A stretch of 64,000 nucleotides of DNA from Phytopythium helicoides. Lineage: Eukaryota; Oomycota; Peronosporomycetes; Pythiales; Pythiaceae. Numbering within the stretch: the first letter of the stretch is position 1; each line of letters starts with the position of its first letter. The notes beneath the pieces are model-generated. The model ran no database searches, was not told where the DNA came from, and worked only from the letters and a program-made list of their open reading frames with translations. The translations under genes and the position numbers were made by a program. Shown here one piece after another: positions 20,120 to 30,739 of the stretch. The DNA lies in contig JANFNE010000010.1 of the NCBI GenBank assembly GCA_024867545.1, positions 1,178,001 through 1,242,000 on the forward strand. Reading direction: 5' to 3'.

Positions 20120-22169
20120 CTACTTTCCTTTGACCAGCGCGTCGCCAATCACATCAAAGTACACCTCAGGGCGCTTCTGCTCGCTTGCATACTCACTCTC
20201 AACTGCGTGAGCGACACGCAAGATGGAGTCTTCGTCCCAGTGATCCGACTGGAATTGGATCGAAAGCGGTAGCCCACTCTGCTTGTCCACCCCAATCGGA
20301 ATCGACACGCCAGGGACACCGATGAGGTCTCCATACCAGCTGAACCGCATGATTTTGTCTAATACTGGCGCGTTCAGCGCACCAGCAATGTGTACTCCAT
20401 CTGAGATCTTCGGCGCCACGATGCCAACCGATGGCGACGCAAAGACATCAGCCTTGCTCAACACTTGCTCGCGAAACTGGCGAAGCGCATACGCTCGAAC
20501 GCGTTGGGCCGCCAGAAAGTCCATGGCCGAGAAGCTGCGGCCGAAAGTAAGCACCATCTGCACTTCTGGCGACAGCTCATTGTAACGACTGTAGTACTTG
20601 TCAAGGTTCTGGGCAAACTCGCCCGAAATCGTGACTGAGTGGGCCATGTGAATCGCAGTCAGGTGACCAAAGCTCACTTCCACAAGCTTGGCGCCGCGCT
20701 TGACAAGTGCCTGGAGCGCACGCTCCACACTCATCGCGATCTCTGGAGACGAATGGTTGGTCAGCTCTGGAAATGACCAATGCGTACTCCACTCAGGTCC
20801 TTGGTATTCTCAAAGGCATCAGCATTTTTCACCACAGGTGTGACAGGGAGCTTTAAGCACCGTGCCTGGCCGACGACCAAAGTACACACTCATGTCGTCG
20901 ACATCGGTGATCTCAGTCTTGATCCCTTCGCCACTGAGAACTGCGAGTCCGATGGCTGCGTCACGCACATTGCTAGCGATCGGGCCAATATGCGCGACAG
21001 ATGGACAGTCTGGGGACATGGGCGGCACGCGCTGGAACGTGGGCTTGATACCAACAACACCGCACAGTGCCGACGGAATGCGAATGGAGCCGCCACCATC
21101 AATTCCAACCGCGAGCGGAACAAGCCCCGAAGAAACGGCAGCTGCAGAGCCACTCGAGGACCCGCCAGTATGGTGGTCGAGGCCGTACGGATTGCGCACA
21201 GTGCCGTAATGCATGTTGTATCCTGTGACACCGGCTCCGATCTCGTGCATATTGGTCGTGCCAACAATCACTGCGCCAGCTGCGCGCAGCCGCTTGACTG
21301 GGATATCGTCGTAGGTTGACGGGCCATTCACTTCGCCAATGAACGACGTGCCTGCCGACATCTTGAAGCCAAAGATGGCCACCTCGTCTTTGACTGCAAC
21401 AGGGACACCATCGAGCACACCAATCGGCTCCCCGCGCGCGTACCGCTCAGCCGATGCCTGAGCTTGGGCCAGGACTTCGTCCTTGTGAATCTCGACGAAG
21501 AGCTTGAGCGGCGTGGCACTCGCCTCGTTCTCCGCCACAGCCGCGAGCACTGCTCGCGCCACTTGCACGGGAGACAACTTCCCCAGACGCGTAGCGTGAC
21601 GTGTAGTCTGCAATGGTCCAGCGACGGAAACCTGGTGCAACCTTCTCAAGGGACTTGAGGCTGAACGCGGGTAGATCCAATGGCTCAGCCGCCTCAGTCG
21701 GTGGATCCACATACGGGTAGTAGAGCGGGAAGTCTGGGATGGACGACGCGAGTCTGTTCAATACACAGTTCAATTGTTAGACACTGAATGGGAAGGAGGA
21801 ACGGGGGTGAAACTCACGTGCGGACGCTCAGGATTTTATTGTCCTTGGCCAACATGTTGCAGATGATGGGGCCGATGACTGGCGAGCGCATGAGCGTAGC
21901 CATGACCTGCCAAGCCACAAGTCGTGCGTGAGTCCAGTCTGCCTGCAGCTCACACCTCGAAGATTGCCGATGCAGGCGGACCTTGAGAGGCGTCCCCGTC
22001 AGCTCGGGGGACGACAGGTCGGCCAGGTCGTAACGTCAGCGCGTCCTGTGCCAGCCGCTCATGCTCGAGCTGCAGCGCCGGCAGGTCCGGCAGTCGCTCG
22101 CGCTCCAGCAGCACCGAGCACGCCGCCCAGCACGGCCAGCAGCGCCACTAGTGCCGACGTCAGCACCAT
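20120..22169 (-). pseudogene. Decayed or mis-assembled second amidase-signature gene
   Basis: This is a paralogue of the amidase at 13357-15415, with the same three-exon layout: hydrophobic N-terminus from 22169, a short exon around 21907-21818, then the catalytic exon. Catalytic motifs survive (PVAVKDE, GGSSSGSAAA, DGGGSIRIPS). The frame breaks several times: within exon 1; near 21590, where an extra G in GGGG shifts the frame between TSRYASG and KLSPVQVA; near 20850, between GRRPGT and LPVTPVVK; and near 20773, where a base appears missing just before ELTNHSSPE. Either it is a pseudogene or the assembly has indels, since most of these shifts are single bases. Confidence 0.85.
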
Positions 22170-22456
22170 CTTGGCTCTTCTCGGCGTAAAGGAAAGTGAT
22201 TGGCATCATCAAGGTGTGTGATGTGAGCTTCCATCTTCAAACCTTCCTGATATGATAAAGTGTAGGTTCTAGTGAAGTGGGACGATTATGTTGGACTTGC
22301 AAATGTATACTATATCACCTTTATCATCGTATACGATGCAATAGATGAGTGTCTGTATTTTGATGTGTCCCACACCACGCGTCGGAACCGTCGAGTCAAC
22401 TCGCCGGGGTCATAGAGCGAGTCGCACGGCTGCGGGAAGCTCAAGTGGAGGAGCAG
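22170..22456. other. Intergenic promoter region
   Basis: Divergent interval between the amidase remnant and the ACBP gene. AT-rich near 22240-22340. An open in-frame stretch (about 22385-22456) precedes the chosen ATG and reads coding-like, so a longer N-terminus or an upstream exon is possible. Confidence 0.4.
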
Positions 22457-23886
22457 ATGCCGTCGCTAGCGCCGCCCTCGGCGCCGACGCTGCTGGACCG
22501 CGCGGTGGCGCAGGCCTCGGGCGTGCAGGCGGCGCGCGCGCGCTTCCTGATGGCTGCAGCGAGCGTGTCGGCTGCGAGCGACGACGTGGATGCGGACGAC
22601 GCGCTGCTGCCGCCGCTGGCGCGCTCGCTTTCGACGGCGTCGTCGGCCTCGGGCTTCGGCTCGCACGCGCACGCGGGCGGCGCGCACTGCGACTCCTGCG
22701 GCGAGCTCGAGACGGACTTTGCGGCCGCCGTGCTGTTCGTCGAGTCGTACCAGGGCCCGCACCGTGTGCTTACGCAGGAGGCGTCCACGCCCAAGAAGGA
22801 CTTTCTACGCCTTCTACCAGCAGGCCACGCTTGGCCCCTGCCCGACCTCGTCGCCGCATCCGGGCGCCTCCAAGCTTGAGATCGCCAAGTGGTGGGTCGA
22901 GGGACCGCCTGGGTTTTCCAGCCGGCATGTGTCGTTAATCGATGGTGACATGTAGGGAGAAGTGGAAGAACCTCGGCTCCATGACGCGCCAAGAGGCCAT
23001 GAAGCGCTACACGTCCGCTCTTGACAACCTCGTGGATGACTGGCGTCGCACCGCGAACCTTCGTAGCAGCACGGCATCTATTACTAGCACGAGCAGCGCC
23101 ATCACCGACGTGACGGCGAGTCCCGCGCGACAGGTGTGGGAAGCAGGCAGGAAGACATTCCAGCACAGATAGCATGCTAACATCGCGCTCGACATGTTAT
23201 CTCAGCCGGCTCGCAAGTCGACGAGCCTATTCGAGCGTCTTCCCCGCGTGTACGAGGAGCTGGGAGAGCTGCAGGACCGCGTGGAGGACGAATCCAAGAA
23301 GCGCGAGGAGCTCGAGGCCCACGTGCTGACTTTTACGCGCGATCAGGTAGCGCACCTCATTGCTATTCTTCTAGCACTTTGCCTGCTTCGTGGCTGATAA
23401 TTGCTCACCATGGTACAGCACGCCTTGATTTCCCGCGAGCTGGAGCGTGTCGAGGAGCTGCGAGAGTCGATGGCATCGCTCTTGCGAACCATGGAAGAGG
23501 ACGTCGTCCAGCACTACGTGCGTCCTCATTTTTCAACTACTCATCGTCTCGCTACAAAAAACTGACCGGATTGCGTGCATTCACACTTACAGAACGAACT
23601 GCAGCACCTCGCGCGGCGACAGCAGGAGCTCCAAGGCCGTGTCGGCGGGTCGCTAGTGCTTGCTTTCGAGTCGCGTGTGCGGCAGCTCGTCACCTTGGTG
23701 CGTCGCTGGCTTCGCAACCGCACGCTGCGCGCACTCCTCTTCATGCTAGTGGCTGCTCGTGTGTGGGCTGCACTACGTCGTCGCGGACTGCCGCAGCTGT
23801 TTGCGCAGCTTATGATCCGCTGGCTCGCCAAGGTGTCGTCGCTAGATGCACCCCAGCCTCGTGCTCAGCTTCCAACCAGCGCTTAG
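22457..23886 (+). CDS. Tail-anchored acyl-CoA-binding protein, ACBD4/5-like, with one frameshift
   Basis: The protein should bind long-chain acyl-CoA esters and act at a membrane, as ACBD4/5 do at peroxisomes. Five exons: 22457-22891, 22956-23133, 23206-23346, 23419-23517 and 23593-23886. The ACBP domain reads AAAVLFVESYQG, then FYAFYQQATLGPCP, KLEIAKW across intron 1, EKWKNLGSMTRQEAMKRY. It is followed by a Ser/Thr linker, coiled coil (ELQDRVEDESKKREELEAH; ELERVEELRESM) and a C-terminal hydrophobic segment (ALLFMLVAARVWAAL). One extra T in GGACTTTCTAC near 22810 puts the FYAFYQQ part in another frame; with it discounted, the exons sum to an exact 381 codons plus stop. A sequencing indel is the simplest explanation. 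Confidence 0.82.
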
Positions 23887-24147
23887 TGCTCTGAGACTTT
23901 TGAAATTGTGTATGAAGCCGTTTGGCTCGACTGTGAGTGTACGCATGTGGATTGACAAAGAACAACACGGGACTGCTTTCGTGTGTTTTCGTTTGCTGTA
24001 GCAAAACTTTGGGATTGTTACCACTCACTCGCCTACGTCTCGAGTGATGTGGCCGGTTTTTTTTTCCCGATTCAGATGTACTTCAACGGATGAATGTGTA
24101 GGCTGTAGCCACAGGCGCCTTCTGTCGACACCCTGCGCCGCTGTCTC

Positions 24148-27100
24148 TTAGCGTCGCGCGCTGGCCAACGTCTGGAAGTTGTCCCAGCACTCAAAGTGCA
24201 CTTTGCCGCCCCCAGCGGTTGTGAGCTCGTAGAATCGTCCATCGAACTTGCCCGGGATCTGCAGGATGGGCTGCGCGCAATGCACACACTTTGCCGCAAT
24301 GGAGTACTGGTACTTCTCCCAGCACTCAAAGTGTACGAGCTGCTCGCCCTCAATCTTGTAGAATCGACCGTCGAAGCGGCCGGGGATCTTAAGTACGGCC
24401 TCGCCGCAGTGCGCGCAGCGCTTTGCAGTGCTCAACTGGTACGCCTCCATGCACTCGCTGTGGCACTTGCCGCCGCTGATCTCGTAGTAACGGCCATCGA
24501 AGCGACCTGGAATGGCGGCAATCGCGTCACCGCAGTGAATGCACTTCTCCGAAGTACGGATTTGGTACGCATCAATGCACTCGGCATGCACAGACGAGCC
24601 GTCAGGAAGCGTGAACATCCGTCCCGAGAAGCGACCCTCCACAACCTGGATGCGCTCGTGGCAGTCAGCGCACACCGGTGTATTGCGTTCACGGTAGGCG
24701 TCAACACACGCGCCTTGGCAAACACGGTCAACCTGCGTTTGTCCGGTTGGCGTTGTGTGCGTGAAGGTGCGGAACGTGCCAGACAGCGCACGTTGGCACA
24801 CGCAGCATACTGGCAGCGTTGACGTGTCCGAGATGGGGAGAATTGCCGTCGGCTTGGACGAAAACAAGGTCAGGTTGTAGCCCAGCGGGTAAGGCAAGTG
24901 TCCATCGTAGGTGGCAGGGATCACCACGAACGGGGCTCCGGGAGTCACCTCGGTGCCGTTGAGCGGAACCTCTAAGAGGCAGCTACGGTTCGAGATGAAT
25001 GTGCCCGTGGCGACAACGTCGTGTGACAGATCGATCTTCCGCTGAGCACGCTCGCCATTCTTGAGGATAATCGGAGCAATGTACGATGGGTACTCAAGCT
25101 CCATCTTCACACGGCGATCCGGCTGCTCAAGGTGGACAGTCAGATTGCAGCCTGTTGTAGCCGGCGAGAACACCTGGTACTGCGGGTTTAGGTGCATTGC
25201 ATCGCGTCCACCACTGGTGATGCCGTTCCACTCGCCATTGATGATGTGGATACTCAAGCTCGGGCTCACGGGGTTTGCAATTCCATCCGGCACCGAGCGG
25301 AAGTTGTACAGGTTGCGCGACTCGATCAACCGCGTGAAGAAGCAGTAAAAGGCACTGAATTCCATCCAGTAGGTCCCGTCCTCGCGGAACTGAAACCCAA
25401 GATCGACCTTTTGAGCCCGCGAGAAGCTGTGCCACCGCGGATCCTCATTCGACCACGCACCCTTCCACTTCTCAGGCTTATGGTGTGTGCCAACACCCCA
25501 GCTATTGCGTAGCTGAACAAGGCGAACAGGTTGACCCTGGTACTCGATCTCAACGAGTTTCTTGATACCATATGCGTCCGTTTGGCGGAGTCCAACTGGA
25601 AGTTCTTCATCGACATCGTTGCTGCAGCCAACAAGTGCTCCAGATTCCAGTGCTGAGGAGATCCCCTGCCACGCCAGCTCCTCGGTCGAGCATTTTTCTT
25701 GAAGCTTGTAACTCGATGGAACACCGCCATACAGGTCCTGCAGCGCATACGCTTCTTGCCCACCAACAATGGCCTCGTATCCTCCATGCAGCTTCGCATA
25801 CGCCTTCTCAACTAGAAGTGACCACATTTCAAACTTTCCGCTGCTACCCGTGAACGCACCAAACACAGGCTTGCCGTACTGGCTGCATGGAATATAGTCG
25901 TCAATGACAACAACACGGCTACGGTTGTTTCGCCAGAATCGCACAGCATACACGCCCTCCTCGTTGTATTGCTGCTCCTTCGGGAAGGGTGATCCAGGCT
26001 CCACGCGGTCAGGACGAACCAGGTCGTCACCGAGTAGGGGGAAGACCTGGGCTAACGCCGTCTGTGACGTCGACAGAATCGACAAGGCCCCGAACAAGTA
26101 CGCATCCGCCAGGCGTCCAACACGCAGCTCACCGGGCTCAACGCCAACCCCAGAGGTAAGGCTCGCGGCCTTAGACTCTCGGGAGCGATCAAAGAGGCAC
26201 GTTCCTTGTGCCTCAAAAAGGATTGGGACAAGGACCGACACACGAGAGACCAGACCTGCCTCGGAAGCGTCAACTCGGTATCCTGATCCTTCACCAACAC
26301 CGGCAAACGCCAAGGGCTTGTAGTGATCGAGCAGGCTCTTCTCCCACATCAACTCGAAGCGCTGCATACCGTCTTGAACAAATTCGCTCATGTACATGAT
26401 CATGTTCTTGGTCAAAAGGAGCAAGTGATCACGCTTGCGCTTCGAAAGACCAGTGGTCACGGCGTCCTTCGCAATCTGAAGGAACCGAGAATCGATTGGA
26501 GTCGGATTAGATCGGATGACGCCAAGAATGGTCTCCGCCTCAGCTGGTGATTTGATAGCCATGGAGCAGATGAGTCCTTTTGCATCGTCCAGCATGGTGA
26601 TCTCGACATATGCCGTCTCGTTGAAGAAGTCTGACACACGCTTCCACTTCCATACAAACTCGCTTAGGTGGGGATAGATTTTGCGGTTGACATCACGGAA
26701 GAGTGATGTCTCATCAGGCGGGAACTGCGGGTCTATATTGAAGCATACAGTCAGTGAAAAGGTCGTTTGAATCGCAGATCAGCGCAACGTACCAGTGAAT
26801 TTGGAGCCATTTTGGCGATTCTTGCGAAGAATGTGCAGCCATTCATCATTGTCGGGCATTGTTCGCTCATTGTAATAGCGCTCCTCAAGCGATTCTGCGC
26901 GCTCGTTTTGGACCACAGTAATGACGTCGTTTACCTTGGTCACATTGTATCCCTCAATGCGCTCTGCTGGCTGGGTGAGGTTCCGTTCCACAGCGCTCGA
27001 AATCTCGAGGCGCGTCGACAGCGAGTCCATGTTGCGGGCTCGAACGACCCGGCGAATCGATACGCCTGCACCATTTCCATCGGGTTCTTCACGCTCTCCG

Positions 27101-28261
27101 TCGATCTTGGAACTCACTGGCATGAATGAACAACACCGCGTCAGTAACGTGACGATAATGCACACTGGAGACTAAGGTTTTCGCACCTGATAGATTCGCC
27201 AGCAACGAACTCACGTTGCTGATCGATGGCGCCGCAGAGTTGAGCGACACTGAAGCCGGTGGCTCAGCGGGCTCCGTCGGAACTGGCACCGGCGCCGGTT
27301 CCGGGATCGCTGGTGATGGTACGCCGTAAGGCGGAGTGGGTGCTCCATAGATCGGAGGAGGTGCGCCGTAGGTCGGAGGAGGTGCGCCGTACGACGGAGG
27401 ATTGTACGGAACACTCACAGATGCCGAGAACGGTGTCGGTGTTGTCGTGGTGGTTGGTGGTGCCGACGTGGAAGCCGTATTCACACCGTATGGGCTGTAA
27501 GTTGACGGTCCAGCAGAAGTGGGTGCAGCACCATAACTTGCCGTCGATGTAGCTGCTGGTGCCGCGCTCGTCGTGGACGAGAGTCCAAAGAGGTCTCCGT
27601 CGTCGTCCACCACAGCAGCAGCCGCGATCGGAGCAGGTGTGTGCGAAGGAGCAGCCGCTCGGGGTGGGCGTGGGTGACCGCATTCTCCGCAGAACGCGCC
27701 GTCAAGATCTGCGAACGGCTCGTGGCACTTGGGGCACGTCGTCGGCGCACTGGTCGACGCGGATGACGTTGTAGTGGTCGTAGTAGTTGTGGTCGTGGCG
27801 TAGATCGAGGACGAGGGGGCTGAAATCGGCGCCGACGAGTACGACGGCGCTACCGCAGTAACCGCAGGCGACGACAGCGCGCTGGACCCGTAGAACGAGC
27901 CGGTTGAAGTCGCGCCGAACGCCGAGGAGGTCGGGGGCTGCGACGTCGCCGTCGGCCCGAAGCTCGACGAGAACGACGAGCTGGTCGACCCAGCGCCGTA
28001 AAGCGACGAGGTCGTCGCTGGGGTCGGCGTCGGCCCGTAGCTGGACGACAGCGAGGAGGAGGACGACGCAAATGACGAGCCGAGCCCCGCGGAGCCCAGC
28101 GCCGGAGCCGGAGCTGCAGCTGGCACCGGAGCTGGCACCGGAGCTGGCACCGGAGCAGCGGGGGGCGGGACGTCCTCGCGGGGAGCGCCGCACTCGGCGC
28201 AGAAGCGCGCGGTGGCGATCTCGTCTGGCGCCCAGCGGTGGCCGCACTCGCCGCAGAACAT
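24148..28261 (-). CDS. Calpain-like protein without catalytic Cys/His, with zinc ribbons and five LIM-like repeats
   Basis: Three exons (28261-27187, 27116-26793, 26732-24148) close exactly to 1327 residues. Order of parts: an N-terminal zinc ribbon (CGECGHRW...CAECG), a long Ser/Thr/Pro/Ala-rich region with a poly-Thr run and a second ribbon (CPKCHEPF...CGECG) near residue 195, PPxYGAP repeats, then a calpain CysPc domain (about 480-920) and a beta-sandwich domain. At the expected active-site Cys the motif GDCW reads ADAY; the expected GHAY reads TDAY; RNSWG keeps the Asn. It should thus not cut peptides. Five C-terminal repeats of about 48 residues follow (CxxC ... HxEC, e.g. CIHCGDAIAAIPGRFDGRYY). 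Role unknown; a scaffold is plausible. The ATG of MFCGECG was chosen because upstream in-frame text starts only with TTG. It shares a 231-bp divergent promoter with the coiled-coil gene. Confidence 0.88.
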
Positions 28262-28284
28262 GCTCAGCGTCGGCCTTTCTCGAT

Positions 28285-28301
28285 CGATCGGGAAATGATT
28301 G
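28285..28301 (-). promoter_or_regulatory. Oomycete Inr-like core promoter of the calpain-like gene
   Basis: Read on the minus strand, AGCAATCATTTCCCGATC resembles the oomycete initiator (GCTCATTYYNCA type), with the TCATTTCC core intact. It lies about 30-35 bases before the ATG at 28261, a normal 5' UTR length for oomycetes. Confidence 0.35.
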
Positions 28302-28492
28302 CTCGAGGCGCAAGTCAACAACGAACACTTGGATTTTGTATGGGGAGGGGAACGTAAGCTGCTGTGCTGGAAGACGCTCCCCCCGGCGCATACTGAATCC
28401 AAGTCGCGAGGGCCATTACTGGGTGCGGGCTTGTATTGGGAGCTTCAACTTCGGTCGTTTCAAAGCGCGCTAGTACCGGAAAGGCAGCCACG

Positions 28493-30652
28493 ATGGAGCA
28501 AGGAGACGACGAGAAGGCTGCGCTTGACGCTTACGACGATGGAGAGGAAGAAGAAGAAGACGACGACTATGAGGAAGAGGACGACGAGTTGGCCCAGGCG
28601 GCGCGCGCAGGGATCCGGCTGCTGGAGGAGAACGGGCAGCTGCAGGACGAGGTGCAGCACCTCCGCGCTCAAGTCGCGTCGGTCGAGAGCGAGAAGAGCG
28701 AGCTGTTGCGGTTGTTGGAGGAGCGGGATCTACGCATTGAGAAGCTCTCTTCCCACTTGCGAGAGACGATCCGGGAAAGCCAAGGCGTGAGTGCAGAGCT
28801 CGCGCAAGCCAAACAACGCGTCGCGGGGTATCAGCAGCTTTTGCAGGCTCAAGCTGCAGCAGCTAGTATGATTCCTCGCTCTCCTGGGAGGGGGAAACGA
28901 TCCAAATCGTCGCCAAGGAAGATGAAGGAGCAGCAACAATCTGACAGCGAAAGCTGCAGCAGTGGGAGTAGCAGCAAATGCAGTACGCCGACGAGAGGTG
29001 GCATTACGAGCCCTCGGCAAATGAAATCGTCTGATAGAGAAGAGAACGAGGCTGCTGCACGTTTAGTGGCATCCCCACGCAGCATGGTTGCAGTTCAAGC
29101 ATGCCAGGGTGATCCTGCGCCATTTGACTCCCGCAGTAGCCTCCTCACTATTTCAATTCCTCCACCAAGTCAGACCGTAGAATCAACTCAGAGTGGTGGG
29201 GACGACAAGACCGAAGCAGAGAGACGAAAAACTGCTGCAGTACGGAATGAGCTTGCAATTGCCCAGCGTCAAATCATCGAGCTAAGAGCCTCGCAATGCA
29301 AGGCTCAAGAGGTGAGCAAAGAGCTGGAAGTTGCTCGCGAACAGGTGCTTGAGCTCGAGCAACAGCTCGAAGCTGCTCGTGAAGAAAGAGTCGAAGAACG
29401 CGAGCTTATCAGCAGTCTACAAAGCACCATAGAGGTGTATCAGTGCTTAGACCACCCGCTACGAAATACCACAATTACTGCTGGAAGTGGGTTATCGAGG
29501 AGCATGGCAAAGCGTCGAGCGTCCGGGACGCTTCTCGCCTCAGGAATGGATCTTCCAAACGATCGTTTGAGTGAAGATCTTAGCAGAACTGCAGTGGAAA
29601 TGCCACCCAACTCGATTCGACACCGCCGGCGCTCTGATGGCTGTGTGATACCTCTGAATGCTACTGCACTGAGCGACAGTCTTACGTCATCTCTCCCAAT
29701 ACTGGACGACCGGTTTAATCTGCGAGACGAAAACGAGCGGCTGGTCAGTGAGCTCGATCATTTGAGCAAGCAAGTACTCAACTTGAAAGTGCAAGACGGT
29801 TTTTCACGAGTTGTTCATTCCGTTGCAGCAGTTCAAGACGCACAGCCGAAAGTGTCAGAAACTGACAGTCCTGTCAATCCAGATTCGTACTCCCATTGCG
29901 TCGGTCCTGTTGGCCTTGGAGGTGGCTCTCGGATCCGCCAAACGGAGCACCAGCTTGCCGTTCTCCAGGATTTACTGAAGCGATTTCGTTCTCAATGGAA
30001 ACATGAGCGAAACGCCCGACGATCGGCCGAGGCCGAGAAAATGCTGTTGCTCAGTCGAGTGGAGAAGATGCAGGTTACGCTCAGTCACTTGTGCGAATCC
30101 TGCCACCACGCGAGCGCCGGTCTACTTGCAGACGAGTACTCTGTTTGGGATGAAAGCGCAACGACCTTCAAGGCTCTTCTGGAGAGCGCATCACAGTGTG
30201 AGGGTAACAAAGAGCTTGCAGACGAAATCGAGGCCACTTGTTTTGCTATTCTCCACCGCCTCGTGGACAGCTGGACGTCTGACAGCAGCAAGCGAATGCA
30301 GCTCCACGACTGGCTGATCAATGCCATTCGAGGCACTGGCAAGGAACGGCCGCTGTATTTGTATGATCTGTCATCGGAGATTGCGACGGGCTTCCAGGCG
30401 TTGATGGCTCCAATCTTGCGAGAAAAGTTTGGCGTGCAAATAAAAGTGGAGAAGCGCCTTCGACACGTGATTACCACGGACTTGAAGCTTGAAGTGTCGG
30501 ATCGGAACCCAGCCAAAGCCAAGACGGCACACCAGAGAATCAGTCGATCGCTGTTGTGGTTGGCAGATAAAGACAGCTCCTGGGTCGAGCGTAAAGAATG
30601 GGTTGGGGACTACGTGCGCCAACACGCTGCAGCAACATACAACGATGATTGA
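28493..30652 (+). CDS. Coiled-coil protein with a CC1-box-like motif, possible dynein adaptor
   Basis: A single exon of 719 residues. After an acidic N-terminus (poly-Glu/Asp) comes AQAARAGIRLLEENGQL, which matches the AAxxG...LLEEN pattern of the CC1 box used by BICD/Spindly/Hook-type adaptors to bind the dynein light intermediate chain. Coiled coil continues to about residue 125, then a Ser-rich basic linker, a second coiled coil (about 245-330), another Ser/Arg linker, short coils, and a C-terminal globular part from about 560 ending in a Trp-rich stretch. The ATG at 28493 opens directly before the acidic run; upstream in-frame text starts at a non-ATG codon. It is divergent from the calpain-like gene and its 3' end lies 87 bp from the OSCA gene's 3' end. 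No catalytic motif is seen; the adaptor role is inference. Confidence 0.8.
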   Translation: MEQGDDEKAALDAYDDGEEEEEDDDYEEEDDELAQAARAGIRLLEENGQLQDEVQHLRAQVASVESEKSELLRLLEERDLRIEKLSSHLRETIRESQGVSAELAQAKQRVAGYQQLLQAQAAAASMIPRSPGRGKRSKSSPRKMKEQQQSDSESCSSGSSSKCSTPTRGGITSPRQMKSSDREENEAAARLVASPRSMVAVQACQGDPAPFDSRSSLLTISIPPPSQTVESTQSGGDDKTEAERRKTAAVRNELAIAQRQIIELRASQCKAQEVSKELEVAREQVLELEQQLEAAREERVEERELISSLQSTIEVYQCLDHPLRNTTITAGSGLSRSMAKRRASGTLLASGMDLPNDRLSEDLSRTAVEMPPNSIRHRRRSDGCVIPLNATALSDSLTSSLPILDDRFNLRDENERLVSELDHLSKQVLNLKVQDGFSRVVHSVAAVQDAQPKVSETDSPVNPDSYSHCVGPVGLGGGSRIRQTEHQLAVLQDLLKRFRSQWKHERNARRSAEAEKMLLLSRVEKMQVTLSHLCESCHHASAGLLADEYSVWDESATTFKALLESASQCEGNKELADEIEATCFAILHRLVDSWTSDSSKRMQLHDWLINAIRGTGKERPLYLYDLSSEIATGFQALMAPILREKFGVQIKVEKRLRHVITTDLKLEVSDRNPAKAKTAHQRISRSLLWLADKDSSWVERKEWVGDYVRQHAAATYNDD

Positions 30653-30739
30653 TGTTTGCGATCTTTAGCAATAGTCACGGGCCATACAACATGCAATCCT
30701 TGACTACTCAATGTTATACCTCCGCCATTTGGAGCTCAT

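Noticed and set aside
24148..26637. 829-codon single-exon model for the calpain-like gene
   Set aside because: Its first codon is GTG within exon 3; two upstream exons join in frame and supply the zinc ribbons and the start of the conserved region.
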